From: Linanthus parryae
Lineage: Eukaryota > Streptophyta > Magnoliopsida > Ericales > Polemoniaceae
Direction: 5' to 3'
NCBI GenBank assembly: GCA_023055425.1
Contig: JALGPY010000004.1
Coordinates: 18,685,718 to 18,749,717, forward strand
Length of the DNA stretch: 64,000 bases
The notes under the pieces are model-generated. The model searched no databases and was not told the DNA's origin. It worked only from the letters and a program-made list of their open reading frames with translations. Positions 23,337-34,265 of the stretch are shown here, in pieces; the first letter of the stretch is position 1; every line of letters begins with the position of its first letter. The translations under genes and the position numbers were made by a program.

Positions 23337-23992
23337 GTACATGGGGAGTGATGGGAAATAGGTCATCATTTAGAGGATCATCACACCAGTATCACACGCT
23401 ATAAAAGTAAGTTCTTTTGAATTTCATTTTCTTTTATCTGTCTTGTAACACAACCATTAGGATTAGACACCTTGCTGGGCATTTACGTGCTGAGCGGAGG
23501 ACATCTACGGAGAGTCTGGGTAATCAAAGTGCAGTTCCCCAGTACTCTAGGATGGTGGTTTTACACTATAGCCTAGGAAGCTGTTCATTTGTGACTTCAT
23601 CACTAGCTAGAATGGTCTCTTCCTATGCGTCATGATAGTGGGAGTTGAGTTAGGAAGGTTTGATGAGGGTGAGCTGATATAATACATCTTGTGGATTCTC
23701 TTACATGTCATCTTTTGAGGGAATGTGAGGGTGAGTTGAAGACGGTAGGACACTTCGGTGTGGCGGTGAGTCGTGTCCCTACACCACGATCACATGCGGA
23801 GTGTCGTACTGCGTGATATTCTTTCCGCACGATATGGGGTGGGGTTGGTTGATCTTTTAGGAGGACGTGCGTTGGTTTTTCATTTATATTCTCTATATCT
23901 TAGGTGATCAGGAGGATCGGTTGGAAAAGCACGTGTCACATTGACTACAGGGTTGCGAGAGTTGCTTCACATCGAGTGTGGGGGTGTCGACA
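23337..23992 (+). mobile_element. Gypsy-type LTR, right part
   Basis: Continuation of the LTR that starts at 11721, after removal of the copia insertion. The proposed end is GGGGTGTCGACA (23981-23992), an imperfect inverted copy of the start TGTAACACCCC. No PBS or open reading frame follows. The end point is uncertain. Confidence 0.4.
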
Positions 23993-24708
23993 TACATACT
24001 TAATTACATTATTAATTTGACACATTCCACCGCCACATTATCTGCTTTGATATTTGATCTCCTCGGATATTACTATTGTATATGTAATTGGTCTTCATGA
24101 AGAACCGAGGTTATGAGCTATATATTTTCATGATTTCTTCAGATTTCAGGCCGCGAACGGGTTGACACCAAGATATAGGGAATGAGAGCCGGAGTAGTTA
24201 GATTTAGTGGGATTCCTTGGATTTTGGTGAGGGGGCGTGAGAATGGGATTTAGTGAGTTATAACATGACGTTTAGGACTGCGCTTCTAAATATCTTATCC
24301 TACCCGTCCTAAGCCGTCAACAGTTTTACCCATGATAAATAGCTCGGATGGTAGGATCTAGGGATACGTTTGATGAGTGTGCAGAAGTAACTTATTTTGT
24401 GTAAGTTCCCGTTCTGTCTGACAAAATTGGCCGCAAGTTCAACCAATCACCATAGTTATAGAATCTCCAAGGGTTTATTCTTCGATATTGCCCAATCTCT
24501 AACTTAAAACAAACAAAAATATTTTATTTCATTTGTTTCATTTTACATACTTGGGTTGCATTGTATATATCATGTAGGTTGCATAGTCGTGTCTTTATAT
24601 ATTGATTCGCGAGTCGTGTTGGCTAGTGGAAAATGAGTATTCAAAGCGGTGTGGGTATGTGTGGGGGTTCTTGAGCGTCATCGTTGCTCGGGACGAGCGA
24701 ATAGTATG
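23993..24708 (+). other. Athila 3' untranslated region, second part
   Basis: No sustained coding frame. It leads into GCTCGGGACGAGCGAATAGT and then GTGTGGGGGAA, the conserved phrase and purine tract found just before the 3' LTR in Athila/Tat-type elements. Confidence 0.5.
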
Positions 24709-24718
24709 TGTGGGGGAA
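24709..24718 (+). other. Polypurine tract of the Athila element
   Basis: TGTGGGGGAA, two bases before the LTR start TGAGAGCGCC at 24721. The phrase CGGGACGAGC just upstream is typical of this position. Confidence 0.65.
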
Positions 24719-24720
24719 TT

Positions 24721-26284
24721 TGAGAGCGCCTTTCAGGAGCTATATTTCTTTAATATTTACCACATGATTCAAAGGTTTTGGGAATGTTTTGGAGCCTAAT
24801 GTTGTTGAGATATGTATGATTATCACTTAATTCCTTCATATGCTTATTTCTAGTGCAGACATGTTTTATATGTTGATTTATGCTATATTTTTCAGATTTG
24901 ATCGCTTGGTATAGTTGTTTGTTGTATTTGACAGGAAACATGGCTTATGGAGCGATTGGAATCAAGAACGTGAGCTTTGGAAGCTTGGAAGGACAAGGAA
25001 AGAGGCTCGGGAACCAAGAGAAAAAAGAGTGAAGATTCAAGAACAACATTGCCCAGCTCATTTTGCATGAAATGAGGGATTTCGGACGAATTACCATTTC
25101 GTACGAAATACCTATTTCGCACAAATTGGTCGTGAAACTCGTGCATGATTTTTGGGGAAAATTGAAATGTTGAAGACTTGAACTTCCCCACTTCGACCTA
25201 AGGCAGCAACGGACAGGAATAGACCTTAACAGAGAGTCAATAACATCAAGGAGAGCTAGGAGAAGCCATCAAGCATCAAGAAGCAAGGAGACAAGCCCGG
25301 ATCAAAGCGTTCATCATCTTTTTAGCGTTTGATCCACTTTTCTTCTTTTCTCATCTTGTATGGAATATTTTAACATGAATACTTTTGTTATGAGTAGCTA
25401 AGCTCATACATGGGCACTATAGTTGAGGATGTTTTCCGGATATTATGAACTTTCATGCTTAGGGTTTGTGGTTGAATGAAGTTTGTTATAGTTTTTATCA
25501 TATTGATTTCTTCCATTGACAAGTTGGAATCAAGATTTATGATGTTGATTATCTCTTTATTCATTCAAGCATGAACTTAGTTTAAAGATGATCTTAGTTA
25601 GTGGATCACTTGTTTATTGTGGTTAATCCTTAGCAAGCAAGGAGTCATGACCCGAAATTGCTACATAACTAGTGACTGTGTGAAAGCAACTCTACCCTAG
25701 TTGGGATGAGTAAATGAGTGCATGCCTAATCAATGAGACCGAGATGTGAGTTGAATAGGAATGGCTAGAAGAGTGAAGATTCGGTAGGAGATATTGAGGT
25801 GTTCGTGTAATGGTGGTCTGAGAGGACATCATTCCTTTCATTGTTAGTAGCCTACTAGAACGTGTTGATAGCCAAAGTGTCCTGAGACGGACACGATGGT
25901 ACCAATACGTAGAACGAAAAGAGACCGATAGGTAATTGTCAGTACTATTACCCAGCATAGTTAATTAAGAGTTATTGTGTTATAACATGGAATCTGGAAC
26001 CGTCAAATCTGCCCTAGGTGATCTATAGATTGCCTAGCCTTCTCTCTAATGATTTAATCAAATCATTTCTTTCGCGCTATTTACTTACAATTGCTAGTCA
26101 CTTGTTTGAGGGTGACAACACTCATTCTACAAAACCTTTATACCGGTTACTTTAGTAGGTTAAATTTAGTTGTCATACTAAGAACCAGTAAGCACCTTAC
26201 GTTGGGTTCGATAACGTGGGATCCAAAATACTCCGTTTTAGTACTTGACCGTATACTTTGCAGCCACGCGATATAGACGCCTCA
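24721..26284 (+). mobile_element. Athila-type 3' LTR
   Basis: Starts TGAGAGCGCC after the purine tract and has no long open frame. Its order of motifs matches the second Athila-like LTR at about 60651-62219. These motifs include AGCCTACTAGAACG, TATTACCC-AGC, and ACTTGACCGTATACTTTGC near the end. It contains a perfect palindrome ATTTCGTACGAAAT near 25103. The right end, at about 26284, is estimated from alignment with the other LTR by eye. Confidence 0.6.
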
Positions 26285-26760
26285 CCTACCAAAAATATAA
26301 AAATCCAAACATTGCCGAGTTCTGCCCACAAGTCGGGCATATATAACTGAAACACTAAAATATGCCAAAAACGACAAAATCCATAAATTAACCCAATAGT
26401 GTGGCCTTATTGAATAAAAAACGTTCATGAAAGTTTGACCCAAATGGGTTAAAACTGAGGTCCTAATTAGCAAAGGAACTATTACCAAAATTGCAAAAAT
26501 TAACAAAAAACAGTAGTTTGACTGGTCTAACGGCGAAATTTGGGGTTGAAAACAGTTATTTGGTCCCCTATGTGTCTTTTCGAGAGCTTTCTGTATTGGG
26601 GTCGCTCGCTTAATTCTGATACACGTAGCCAAAGTTATGGCCCATACAGTGTGGTGACACCAAAAGCTGCAATTTCTTCCGTCCCTGCGCTTATTTTCCA
26701 TCTCACGTTAGAGAAGCGCCAAATTAGTCGCGTCTAAAGGTTCAAATTCATCTGGATCAG
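26285..26760 (-). other. Noncoding flank, probably 3' end of the minus-strand gypsy fragment
   Basis: Lies downstream (on the minus strand) of the integrase fragment at 27035-26761. It would hold that element's 3' UTR and LTR. The one longer minus-strand frame (26701-26282) has no recognisable domain and I do not call it. Confidence 0.35.
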
Positions 26761-27035
26761 CTTATTCTACATCAGTCTCCCCGATTTGGAAAGAACTCAT
26801 GCTCGAGTTCACAACACTGTCTTCAAGTGACTGGGAACAAGTCCAATGTCTTCAGGTGACTGGGAAGCCTTACATTTTGAGCATTATCATTGATCTTCTA
26901 CACCATCTCATAAGTCCCAATCTTCCAATCCTTGAGCTTATTGTACTCGCCAACAAGAAAACGATCACGATTCAGTACAGCCCATACAAAATCACCAGCA
27001 TTAAATAGTACATGACGACAATGCTTGTCCACGTG
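26761..27035 (-). pseudogene. C-terminal integrase fragment of another gypsy element
   Basis: On the minus strand, DKHCRHVLFNAGDFVWAV then DRFLVGEYNKLKDWKIGTYE and KINDNAQNVRLPSHLKTLDL make up the integrase GPY/F-type C-terminal region of a plant Ty3/gypsy element. Two in-frame stops are present. The N-terminal part is missing: the fragment ends abruptly where the plus-strand Tat gag begins (about 27035), so this is a junction between two elements of opposite orientation. Confidence 0.7.
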
Positions 27036-28500
27036 TGCCTTGTCCCGCCGTACTCCTACGACCCCCGGCGAGGCACCGACGCTAGAATCCTTGGAAGCTA
27101 CCGTCCAAAGTCAGGCGAAAGCTCTCAAAGCTCAGTCTGCGCAGCTAGAACGGATCTTGGCCGTTCTGGGCACCCTTGAGCCAAATCCTTCATCAGCCAC
27201 CGCCGTCTCTCAAGGAGGAGGAACCCCTACGGCTCCAGGATTGGGAGTGTCCGCCACACCTCCCAACCCTAATCTGCAGACTCCACCCGCGACTACGCAG
27301 CTGCCTTCAATTCAGGGGTCAACAGCTCAGATGTTGCCTCTCGCCACTCATACTTCTCAGCCTCCGGCTTTGGTACTTAATTCGGCGTCGCAGTATCCCT
27401 TGCCTCCGTCAACGGCGATCTGGGGCAACGCAGGCAGCCAATATGTTCCCAATCCTCCGGCGGCATATGTGTCGCCCCCGCCTGCAGCAACCCCTCCTTC
27501 TGCTACTAAGGGAAGCATCCCAGAGTGCATGACGTCTCTGCAGAAGCGCATGGACACTATTCTGGCTCACCAATCATTCGCGGATACCATCATCCCGAAG
27601 CTAGACAACGATCCACCCATCCCGCGGGAGATCTATCTCATGCCTAACCCAGTGGGGTATAAGCCTCCTAAATGGGACAAGTTCGAGGATGTCAACGGGA
27701 ACGCTCATGAACATGTCATGCGTTTCATTGATGTCATGGGTCCATACGGAGCTGATCCCAAACTGCTGATGCGAGAGTTCCCAAAATCTTTGGGGAACGT
27801 AGCGTACAAGTGGTACCGAACGTTGGAAGCCGGATCGGTGAAGACTTGGGACGACATGGTCCAGAAGTTCTACACCAAGTTCTTCCAGATGGAAGAAAAG
27901 GTAACAATGATCCATCTCTCGCGGATGTATCAGAAGCGCGAAGAGGACGGGATCACTTTCATCAAGAAATTCAGGGCGAAGTCCTTGGAATGCAAAGATC
28001 CAATGCTCGAAAGCCGGCTCGTAGAGATATGCCTGCAGTGCATGCGAGACGAATACAAAGGTATGCTCATCAATTTGCAAACACCTACGTTTTCAAAGCT
28101 AATTGAATGCACAAAGAACATCGAGCCTATAGTCGAGAGGCAGAAAAAGAAGAACGCCCCGGAGCGATCTTCGAGCGGCACTACCTACAAAATCGGGAGG
28201 TTCAGTTACAAGAGGGGACGCGAAGCTGAGGTTAATACAGTTTCACCCCAGAAACAAGCGAAGGTTGTGAACTTCGACGTACCACCTCTGCCATGCTCGG
28301 TGGAGGAGGCAAGCGACCTCTGCAGGCAGTGGCGCAAGGACGGCGTCCTACCGCCGCTCGAGAAGATACCCTCCAAGGAGATGGTGAGGGACCCCAAGTG
28401 GTGCGAGTAACACGGCAAGTTCATGCACCCCACAGCGGAATGTAAGAAGCTCAGGTTTACATTCGACCAGAAGATGAAGAACGGCGAGCTGATCGTCAGT
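27036..28500 (+). pseudogene. Tat gag
   Basis: Open to the TAA at 28408-28410 (about 460 codons). The N-terminus (TPGEAPTLESLEATVQSQAK) is helical. A Pro/Ala/Thr-rich linker follows (about 27180-27500). The conserved gag core has PLPREIYLMPN-like sequence, HVMRFIDVMGPYGADPKLLM, EFPKSLGNVAYKWYRTLE and TWDDMVQKFYTKFF (about 27600-28100). The stop at 28408 falls inside the C-terminal Cys/His motif: WCE is followed after the stop, in the same frame, by HGKFMHPTAECKK. No true start codon is seen; the N-terminus probably joins foreign sequence near 27036. Confidence 0.85.
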
Positions 28501-29604
28501 GATCACAGGAAGGATGTACGCAACAATCCACTTCCTGCCCATGCGAAGCAAGACCCAAAAGGCAAAGAGGTTGCCATGATCTCGATTGTGGACTTGGAAG
28601 AAGTCGCAGAGGATGGTCTACCCATCATTGCTGAAGTCCATGATGACGAGGACTACAGTATGGACACAGAAGATGAACGTGTCGATCGGATGAAGGGGTC
28701 GCACGGCTTTAGCAGATTCTTCGACGAGATGAACTTCTCCGAGAAGTGCCGGACAGATATGACGAAAGCAATCTTGAGGATAGCGGAGGACTACGAGGAG
28801 GATCTTGTAGTTTCCAATGGGAAAGTCATCAGGGCGTCTCGCTCAACAGAAAAGATCATGACCTTTTCGGCCAGCGACAAAAGGACAGATGCGAGCCATC
28901 AGAGGCCTCTGTACGTGACGGCCATCATCAATGGCGTTGAATTCAAACGATCATTCGTAGACGGAGGAGCAGCGGTCAACGTCGTTTCGCTCCACACACT
29001 GAAGCTAGCAGGGATCCCCGAGCACAAGATTGTCAGGCGTCCATCTCCGCTGATGGGATTCGGAAGCGACTCTAGGATGACGATCGGATGGATCCGCCTG
29101 GGCGTTCAGATTGGCAAAATCAAGTGCTCAGCGAAGTTCTATGTCATAGATGCGAACACTACATACCACATGATCATAGGTCGAGCCTGGATTCATCGCT
29201 TCGACGCGGTTCCTTCAACGGCTCACCAAGTCATGAAAGCTATCTGGAACGACAGAATAGTCGAGATACCGGCTTCGACGAATCCATTCAACTTAGATGA
29301 AGCACATCTTAGCGAGGCAGTGTGGTTCACCGAGATGGCGGACGAGCAAACACCGGGACCATTCAACCCTACTCCTTTGCCTCTCTGGGAAGACATCAAG
29401 GACATGTCACCTGCGGGAGTAATGGTGGCAAGGGAAGATGCCAAAGAAAAGCCGCCTACACGCGAAGAGGCGCCGCGTATCGCATACCATCGAAAGAACG
29501 TGTACACTCTGAAGAGAATTGCAAAGCATGACCCCGAAGGCAAGGAGATAGAGAGCTTCTACGCCAATGGGAAGAAGTGCTATCGCATATGAAGGTGCGC
29601 GGGG
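28501..29604 (+). pseudogene. Tat protease region
   Basis: In frame with gag after the stop. Open from 28411 to the TGA at 29590. The protease fold is at about 28905-29270: PLYVTAIINGVEFKRSFVDG with the active-site region VDGGAAVNVV (about 28955-28985), then MIIGRAWIHRFDAVPSTAHQ. The catalytic Asp is present but the usual DTG/DSG reads DGG, as in some Tat proteases, so activity cannot be judged. The linker that follows ends in a TGA before RT. Confidence 0.75.
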
Positions 29605-31250
29605 ATGTCCTCACACGGGCATGGGGATATCCCTGGGCAAATCAACCAAATCGAGCAAATTGCGCTAACGGAAAAGCCAATGCAGGGAACTCCGGATGAG
29701 AAGCTCAAAGAAGCACCTGAATGCATGGAAGATAGGCCCAGGACACAAAAGCAAGAGCTAAAGAAAGTGTTCCTCAGCCCGAACGAGGAAAAGAAAAGGC
29801 CAGTCTTTCTAAGTGCGAACCTCAGAAGCGAAGAAGAGCAAGGACTGCTACAGCTCCTAACTGAGTACAAGGATGTGTTCGCATGGGAGTATGATGAGAT
29901 GCCAGGACTGGATACAAGCATCATTATGCATCGTTTAGACATCGTCCCAAGTTCTAAACCGATAAAGGAGAGCACAAGAAGCTTCAGGCCGGAGCTTAAT
30001 GTGAAGATCAAACAGGAGATCGTCAAACTCCTGGATGCCAAATTCATAGAACCAAATCATCATCCCACATGGCTGGCCAATATTGTGCCATTGGTAAAGA
30101 AGAACGGACAGCTTCGCATCTGCGTGGACTTCCGAGATCTCAATCGTTTCTGCCCAAAGGACGATTTTCCACTACCCAACATCGATCTGCTTATCGATTC
30201 AACAGCGGGCCATCGCATGTTCAGTTTCATGGACGGCTTCAGCGGGTACAACCAGATCAAGATGGACCCCAAAGACGCGCGGAAAACTGCATTCATCACT
30301 CCGGTGGGGGTGTTCAACTATACAGTGATGCCGTTTGGTCTCAAAAACGCGGGTGCAACCTATCGCGGGCCATGATGGCCCTGTTCCACGACATGATGCA
30401 TAAAGAAGTGGAATTCTATGTGGATGACCTGGTGGTTAAATCCAAGCACGAAGCAGATCACCTCGCGGATTTGCGGAAAGTGTTCAATAGATGCAGACGC
30501 TTTCAACTGAAGATGAATCCCATGAAGTGCGCATTTGGGGTAACATCAGGGAAATTCTTGGGATGCGTAGTTCATCGCCGAGGAATCGAGCCTGACCCTG
30601 CGAAAGTATCAGCCATAACTGGCATGACGCCGCCTCATAACCAAAGTGCCTTGAAGACATTTTTGGGAAAGCTATCATATATGCGGGGATTCATCCCAGC
30701 GATTGCCGAAATTACCTGCTGTTTTAGTACCCTTCTCAAGAAAGATGCCGTATACAGTTGGACTCCGGAACACGAAGCTGCGTTCGGAAAGCTGAAGGAT
30801 CTGCTGACGTCCTCAAAAATAATGATCGCACCTCAACTGGGATCACCGCTTCTGCTATATCTGACGTCAACAAGGAGGTCCATAGGAGCACTCTTGGCTC
30901 AGGAGTACGAAGGCCAGGAAAGGCCTATCTACTACATCTCTCGCATTGTGCAACCTGCCGAATCATGGTACACAGACATCGAACGTCATTGCCTTGCTTT
31001 GTTTTTCGTGATAGAGAAATTGAAACACTACTTTGCGTCGCATAAAGTAGTAGTGGTCACCAAAAGTGATCCCATACGATATCTGCTAACCCACACTACT
31101 CCTGGAGGAAGATTGGCGAAATGGTACATGACCATCTCGCAATACGATATCACATGCGTACGACCGCGAGCGATCAAGTCGCAGGCGGTAGCGGATCTGT
31201 TGGCACAGTTCCCCGACAACAGCCACGAGCCCGTGATCGAAGAAGAACTC
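29605..31250 (+). pseudogene. Tat reverse transcriptase and first RNase H
   Basis: RT starts in the gag frame (29605-30375): WLANIVPLVKKNGQLRICVD, FRDLNRFCPKDDFPLPNID, and FSGYNQIKMDPKDARKTAF. A 1-bp deletion at about 30363-30370, after NAGATY, shifts the frame. The rest is open from about 30363 to 32108 in the new frame. The catalytic box YVDD is at 30417-30428. The first RNase H (about 30850-31210) has STRRSIGALLAQEYEGQ, YTDIERHCLALFFVIEKL and VVTKSDPIRYLL. Apart from the single deletion and the TGA upstream (29590), this is a well-preserved pol. Confidence 0.88.
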
Positions 31251-31269
31251 GAGGGGCCTGAAATCTATG

Positions 31270-31905
31270 CAATCGATGTACCCTATTGGACGCTCCATTT
31301 CGACGGTTCGTCAACAAGAAAATGCGGAGGCATTGGGATAGTCTTGACCAAGCCGGATGGAGAGGTCATACAGATGTCCGCCAAACTCGACTTCGCAGTC
31401 ACTAACAATGAAGCTGAATATGAGGCTCTTATCACGGGACTCCGAGCTGCAAAGGCTTTGGAAGTAAGCAATCTGACGGTCATGGGAGACTCCAAGTTGA
31501 TCGTCAAGCAAGCCTCGGGCAAGTACGGTTTGAAGGAGATTAACCTTCTGTCTTACCGGACTCTAGTACAAAAGCTGGTACAGCAATTCTGCGATGTGAG
31601 GTACGAGCACAAGCCCCGAGCAGACAACAGGCATGCAGACGCTTTGGCAACCTTGGGATCTAAGGTCAGTACAGACAAATGTCCCGCAAGGATCTCCATC
31701 GAAGTGCGAACGTCGTCGGCATTGACAGAAGATGCGTGCGACGACGAACACATGGATGGCACGGACTGGAGAAAATCAATCCTACGAGCTATTGCAGAAG
31801 GCACAAGCAGTGAAAGCTGGGCACTCACCAAGGGGTACTCCATACATGATAACACCCTCTACTACAAGGGTCCTGGCGGAATACTCATGCGATGCGTCTC
31901 CGAGC
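31270..31905 (+). pseudogene. Second (archaeal-type) RNase H of the Tat pol
   Basis: Directly follows the first RNase H in the same open frame. WTLHFDGSSTRKCGGIGIVL (about 31288-31350) holds the first acidic residue, NNEAEYEALITGLRAAKALE the Glu, LTVMGDSKLIVKQASGKYGL the Asp, and KPRADNRHADALATLGSK the final Asp. All expected acidic positions appear intact. A second RNase H domain is a known mark of the Tat lineage and supports the assignment. This domain has no visible lesion. Confidence 0.88.
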
Positions 31906-32099
31906 AAGAGGGACAGCTGTTGCTAGAAAAGATTCACCAACATGCCTGCGGAGAAAGCGAGGTGTCAATCTATCGGAAGGCTCAGAGATATGGCATTCAT
32001 TGGCCAGACATGTCAACAGCCGCGGCCCTGATACAGGGGAAGTGCGAGCGTTACGCACTAATCAAAGATTCTCTGCTCATCGCTCTAACCGATGATGAC

Positions 32100-33328
32100 A
32101 CGGATTGAAGGAAGCCACTCTTTGATTTTCTCACCCAGGGCACCATGCCCGAATCGAGAAAAGAAGTTGAGAAATTGAAGAGGAAAGCGTCTCGATATGT
32201 AGTACAAGAAAGCCTGCTTTAACGAAGAGGTCATGAGGGCAACTTGCTGCGATGCCTAGACGGCAGAGAAGCACAAGAAGTCATGGACCTTTCTCATGGG
32301 ACGGAACACCAAGGAGGTGCAAAATTATGCAGGCAGCTCCTCTCAATTGGATATTTCTGGCCCACGATGGAGGCTGATTGCCGCACCAAAGTACAACGCT
32401 GCCAGGAGTGCCAATTCAAAGGAAACCTAGTGCACGCTCCCGCTGTGGATCTACATGAATTGGGAACGCCTTGGCCATTTCACACATGGGCGCTGGACTT
32501 CATTGGTCCCATTCGACTAACTTCGCACGGGAATCATTTTATTCTCACCGCAACTGAGCTATTTACCAAATGGGTGGAAGCAATACACTGAAGACGGCAA
32601 ATGCGCTAGCCGTGGTCAACTTCATCCAGGAAAGCATCATATGCAGGTTCGGAATCCCAAACACCATTCTTTCAGATAACGGTACTCCCTTCGTTAATCG
32701 CCAGGTAGCTGCGAAGTTAGCGGAGTACAATATTAGGCAAATATGTTCCACCCAATACTACCCGAAGGGGAACGGGCAAGCCAAAGCGACCAACAAAACG
32801 CTGTTGAGGATTTTGAGCAAAATGGTCGCAGATGACCACAAGAAGTGGGCTGATTCTCTAGGCATGGCTCTGTGGGCCTACCGAACTTCTCCAAGGACAC
32901 CCACGGGGGCCTCACCGTTCCTACTATGCTATGGGGCTGAGGCCGTGGTACCTGCGGAGGTGAGAGTCAATTAGGCAAGATTGGCCTTCCACGCACTCTA
33001 CAAAAATCAACGTGATCATGACTTAGTCTTGCTGGAGGAAAAGCGAGAACAAGCAAAAAGGACCAACAAGCGGTATCAAGAAAGGATCGCTCGCGCTTAC
33101 AATAAGACAGTCCAGCGAAGAGATTTCGCAGTTGGAGATTTGGTCCTGCGCGCATCCGACCACTGCATGCGGGAAGCGGCTCACCCAAAGTTCGCAGCCA
33201 ATTGGGAAGGACCCTTCGAAGTCAAAGAAGTCTTTGACAGTGGCTACTGCAGCATACGAAGGTTGCACGGAACAACCTCAACCCCGAGTTCAGTCAACAT
33301 GCGCTGGATTAAGAAGTACTATCCCTGA
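32100..33328 (+). pseudogene. Tat integrase, broken and with catalytic Glu replaced
   Basis: The HHCC zinc region (HGTEHQGGAKLCRQLLSIGY then CRTKVQRCQECQFKG) lies at about 32295-32420. The core has FHTWALDFIGPIRL (first Asp, about 32480-32520) and TILSDNGTPFVNRQ (second Asp, about 32660-32705). The motif that should hold the catalytic Glu reads GNGQAKATNKT, with Lys AAA at 32783-32785. Stops occur at 32106, 32221 and 32972 and a 1-bp loss near 32585. The C-terminus (RRDFAVGDLVLRASDHCM, WEGPFEVKEVFDSGYCS, RWIKKYYP) is complete to 33328. Not functional. Confidence 0.88.
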
Positions 33329-33534
33329 CTTCTCTCATTTCATGCGTTTTATCATAACGTTGCTTCATGTCTTGTATGGCTATGATTTACACAATCTCCT
33401 CTCCCATATGAGAGAATTGTAATCTTATCTCTCCCACATGAGAGCATTATAATAAAAGGGTTCTCCCAAATGAGAACTTCATATTCCTAGCTGTTTATGT
33501 TTCTTTATTCAGTTTGTTATTACTGTTAGCAATG
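33329..33534 (+). other. Start of the Tat 3' untranslated region
   Basis: Noncoding. It contains three diverged short repeats of CTCCCA-ATGAGA type (about 33402, 33432 and 33465). The tandem repeat block follows. Confidence 0.6.
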
Positions 33535-34265
33535 GGCTATCCGCCACGATAGCAATTTGTACAACTGCGATCTTAATCGATCATCTAAGCCTATCTGTCA
33601 CGATAGCAGCCCATGCGAAATGCGATCTTAATTGATCATCTAAGCCTATCTGTCACGATAGCAGCCTATGCGAATGCGGTCTTAATTGATCATCTAAGCC
33701 TATCTGTCACGATAGCAGCCCATGCGAAATGCGATATTAATTGATCATCTAAGCCTATCTGTCACGATAGCAGCCTATGCGAATGCGGTCTTAATTGATC
33801 ATCTAAGCCTATCTGTCACGATAGCATCCCATGCGAAATGCGATCTTAATTGATCATCTAAGCCTATCTGTCACGATAGCAGCCTATGCGAATGCGGTCT
33901 TAATTGATCATCTAAGCCTATCTGTCACGATAGCAGCCCATGCAAAATGCGATCTTAATTGATCATCTAAGCCTATCTGTCACGATAGCAGCCTATGCGA
34001 ATGCGGTCTTAATTGATCATTAAGCCTATCTGTCACGATAGCAGCCCACGCAAATGCGATCTTAACTGATCTTCTAAAGCCTATCTGCCACGATAGCAGC
34101 CGATGCAAATGTGATCTTAATTGATCCTCTAAGCCTATCTGTCACGATAGCAGCCCACACGAAACGATCTTAATTGATCTTCTAAAGCCTATCTGCTACG
34201 ATAGCAACTCGTGCGAAAAACGATCTTAATTGATCTTCCAAACTTATCTGCGGTGATAGCATTAT
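33535..34265 (+). repeat. 54/55-bp tandem repeat block in the Tat 3' UTR
   Basis: About 14 units of 54-55 bp, each carrying CCTATCTGTCACGATAGCAG and a TTAATTGATC phrase. In the central part (about 33590-34020) two variants alternate. One has CCCATGCGAAATGCGATCTT (55 bp) and the other CCTATGCGAATGCGGTCTT (54 bp), giving a higher-order unit of about 109 bp. The outer units, especially after 34070, are more diverged. No open frame. Tat elements are known to carry such variable tandem repeats between pol and the 3' LTR. Confidence 0.92.

Noticed and set aside
23881..23995. CTCTA at 23891 as the matching target duplication of the gypsy LTR starting at 11721
   Set aside because: The bases before it do not end in CA as an LTR must, so the match is probably chance.
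26282..26701. 139-codon minus-strand ORF as a possible host membrane protein
   Set aside because: It has some hydrophobic stretches but no recognisable family. It lies in the noncoding flank between two transposon fragments and is most likely chance.
27357..28433. Several minus-strand ORFs opposite Tat gag
   Set aside because: Shadows of the gag frame; codon content and domains belong to the plus strand.
33535..34265. Regularly spaced repeats that might suggest a CRISPR array
   Set aside because: The units are contiguous 54/55-bp tandem repeats without unique spacers, in a plant retrotransposon 3' region.
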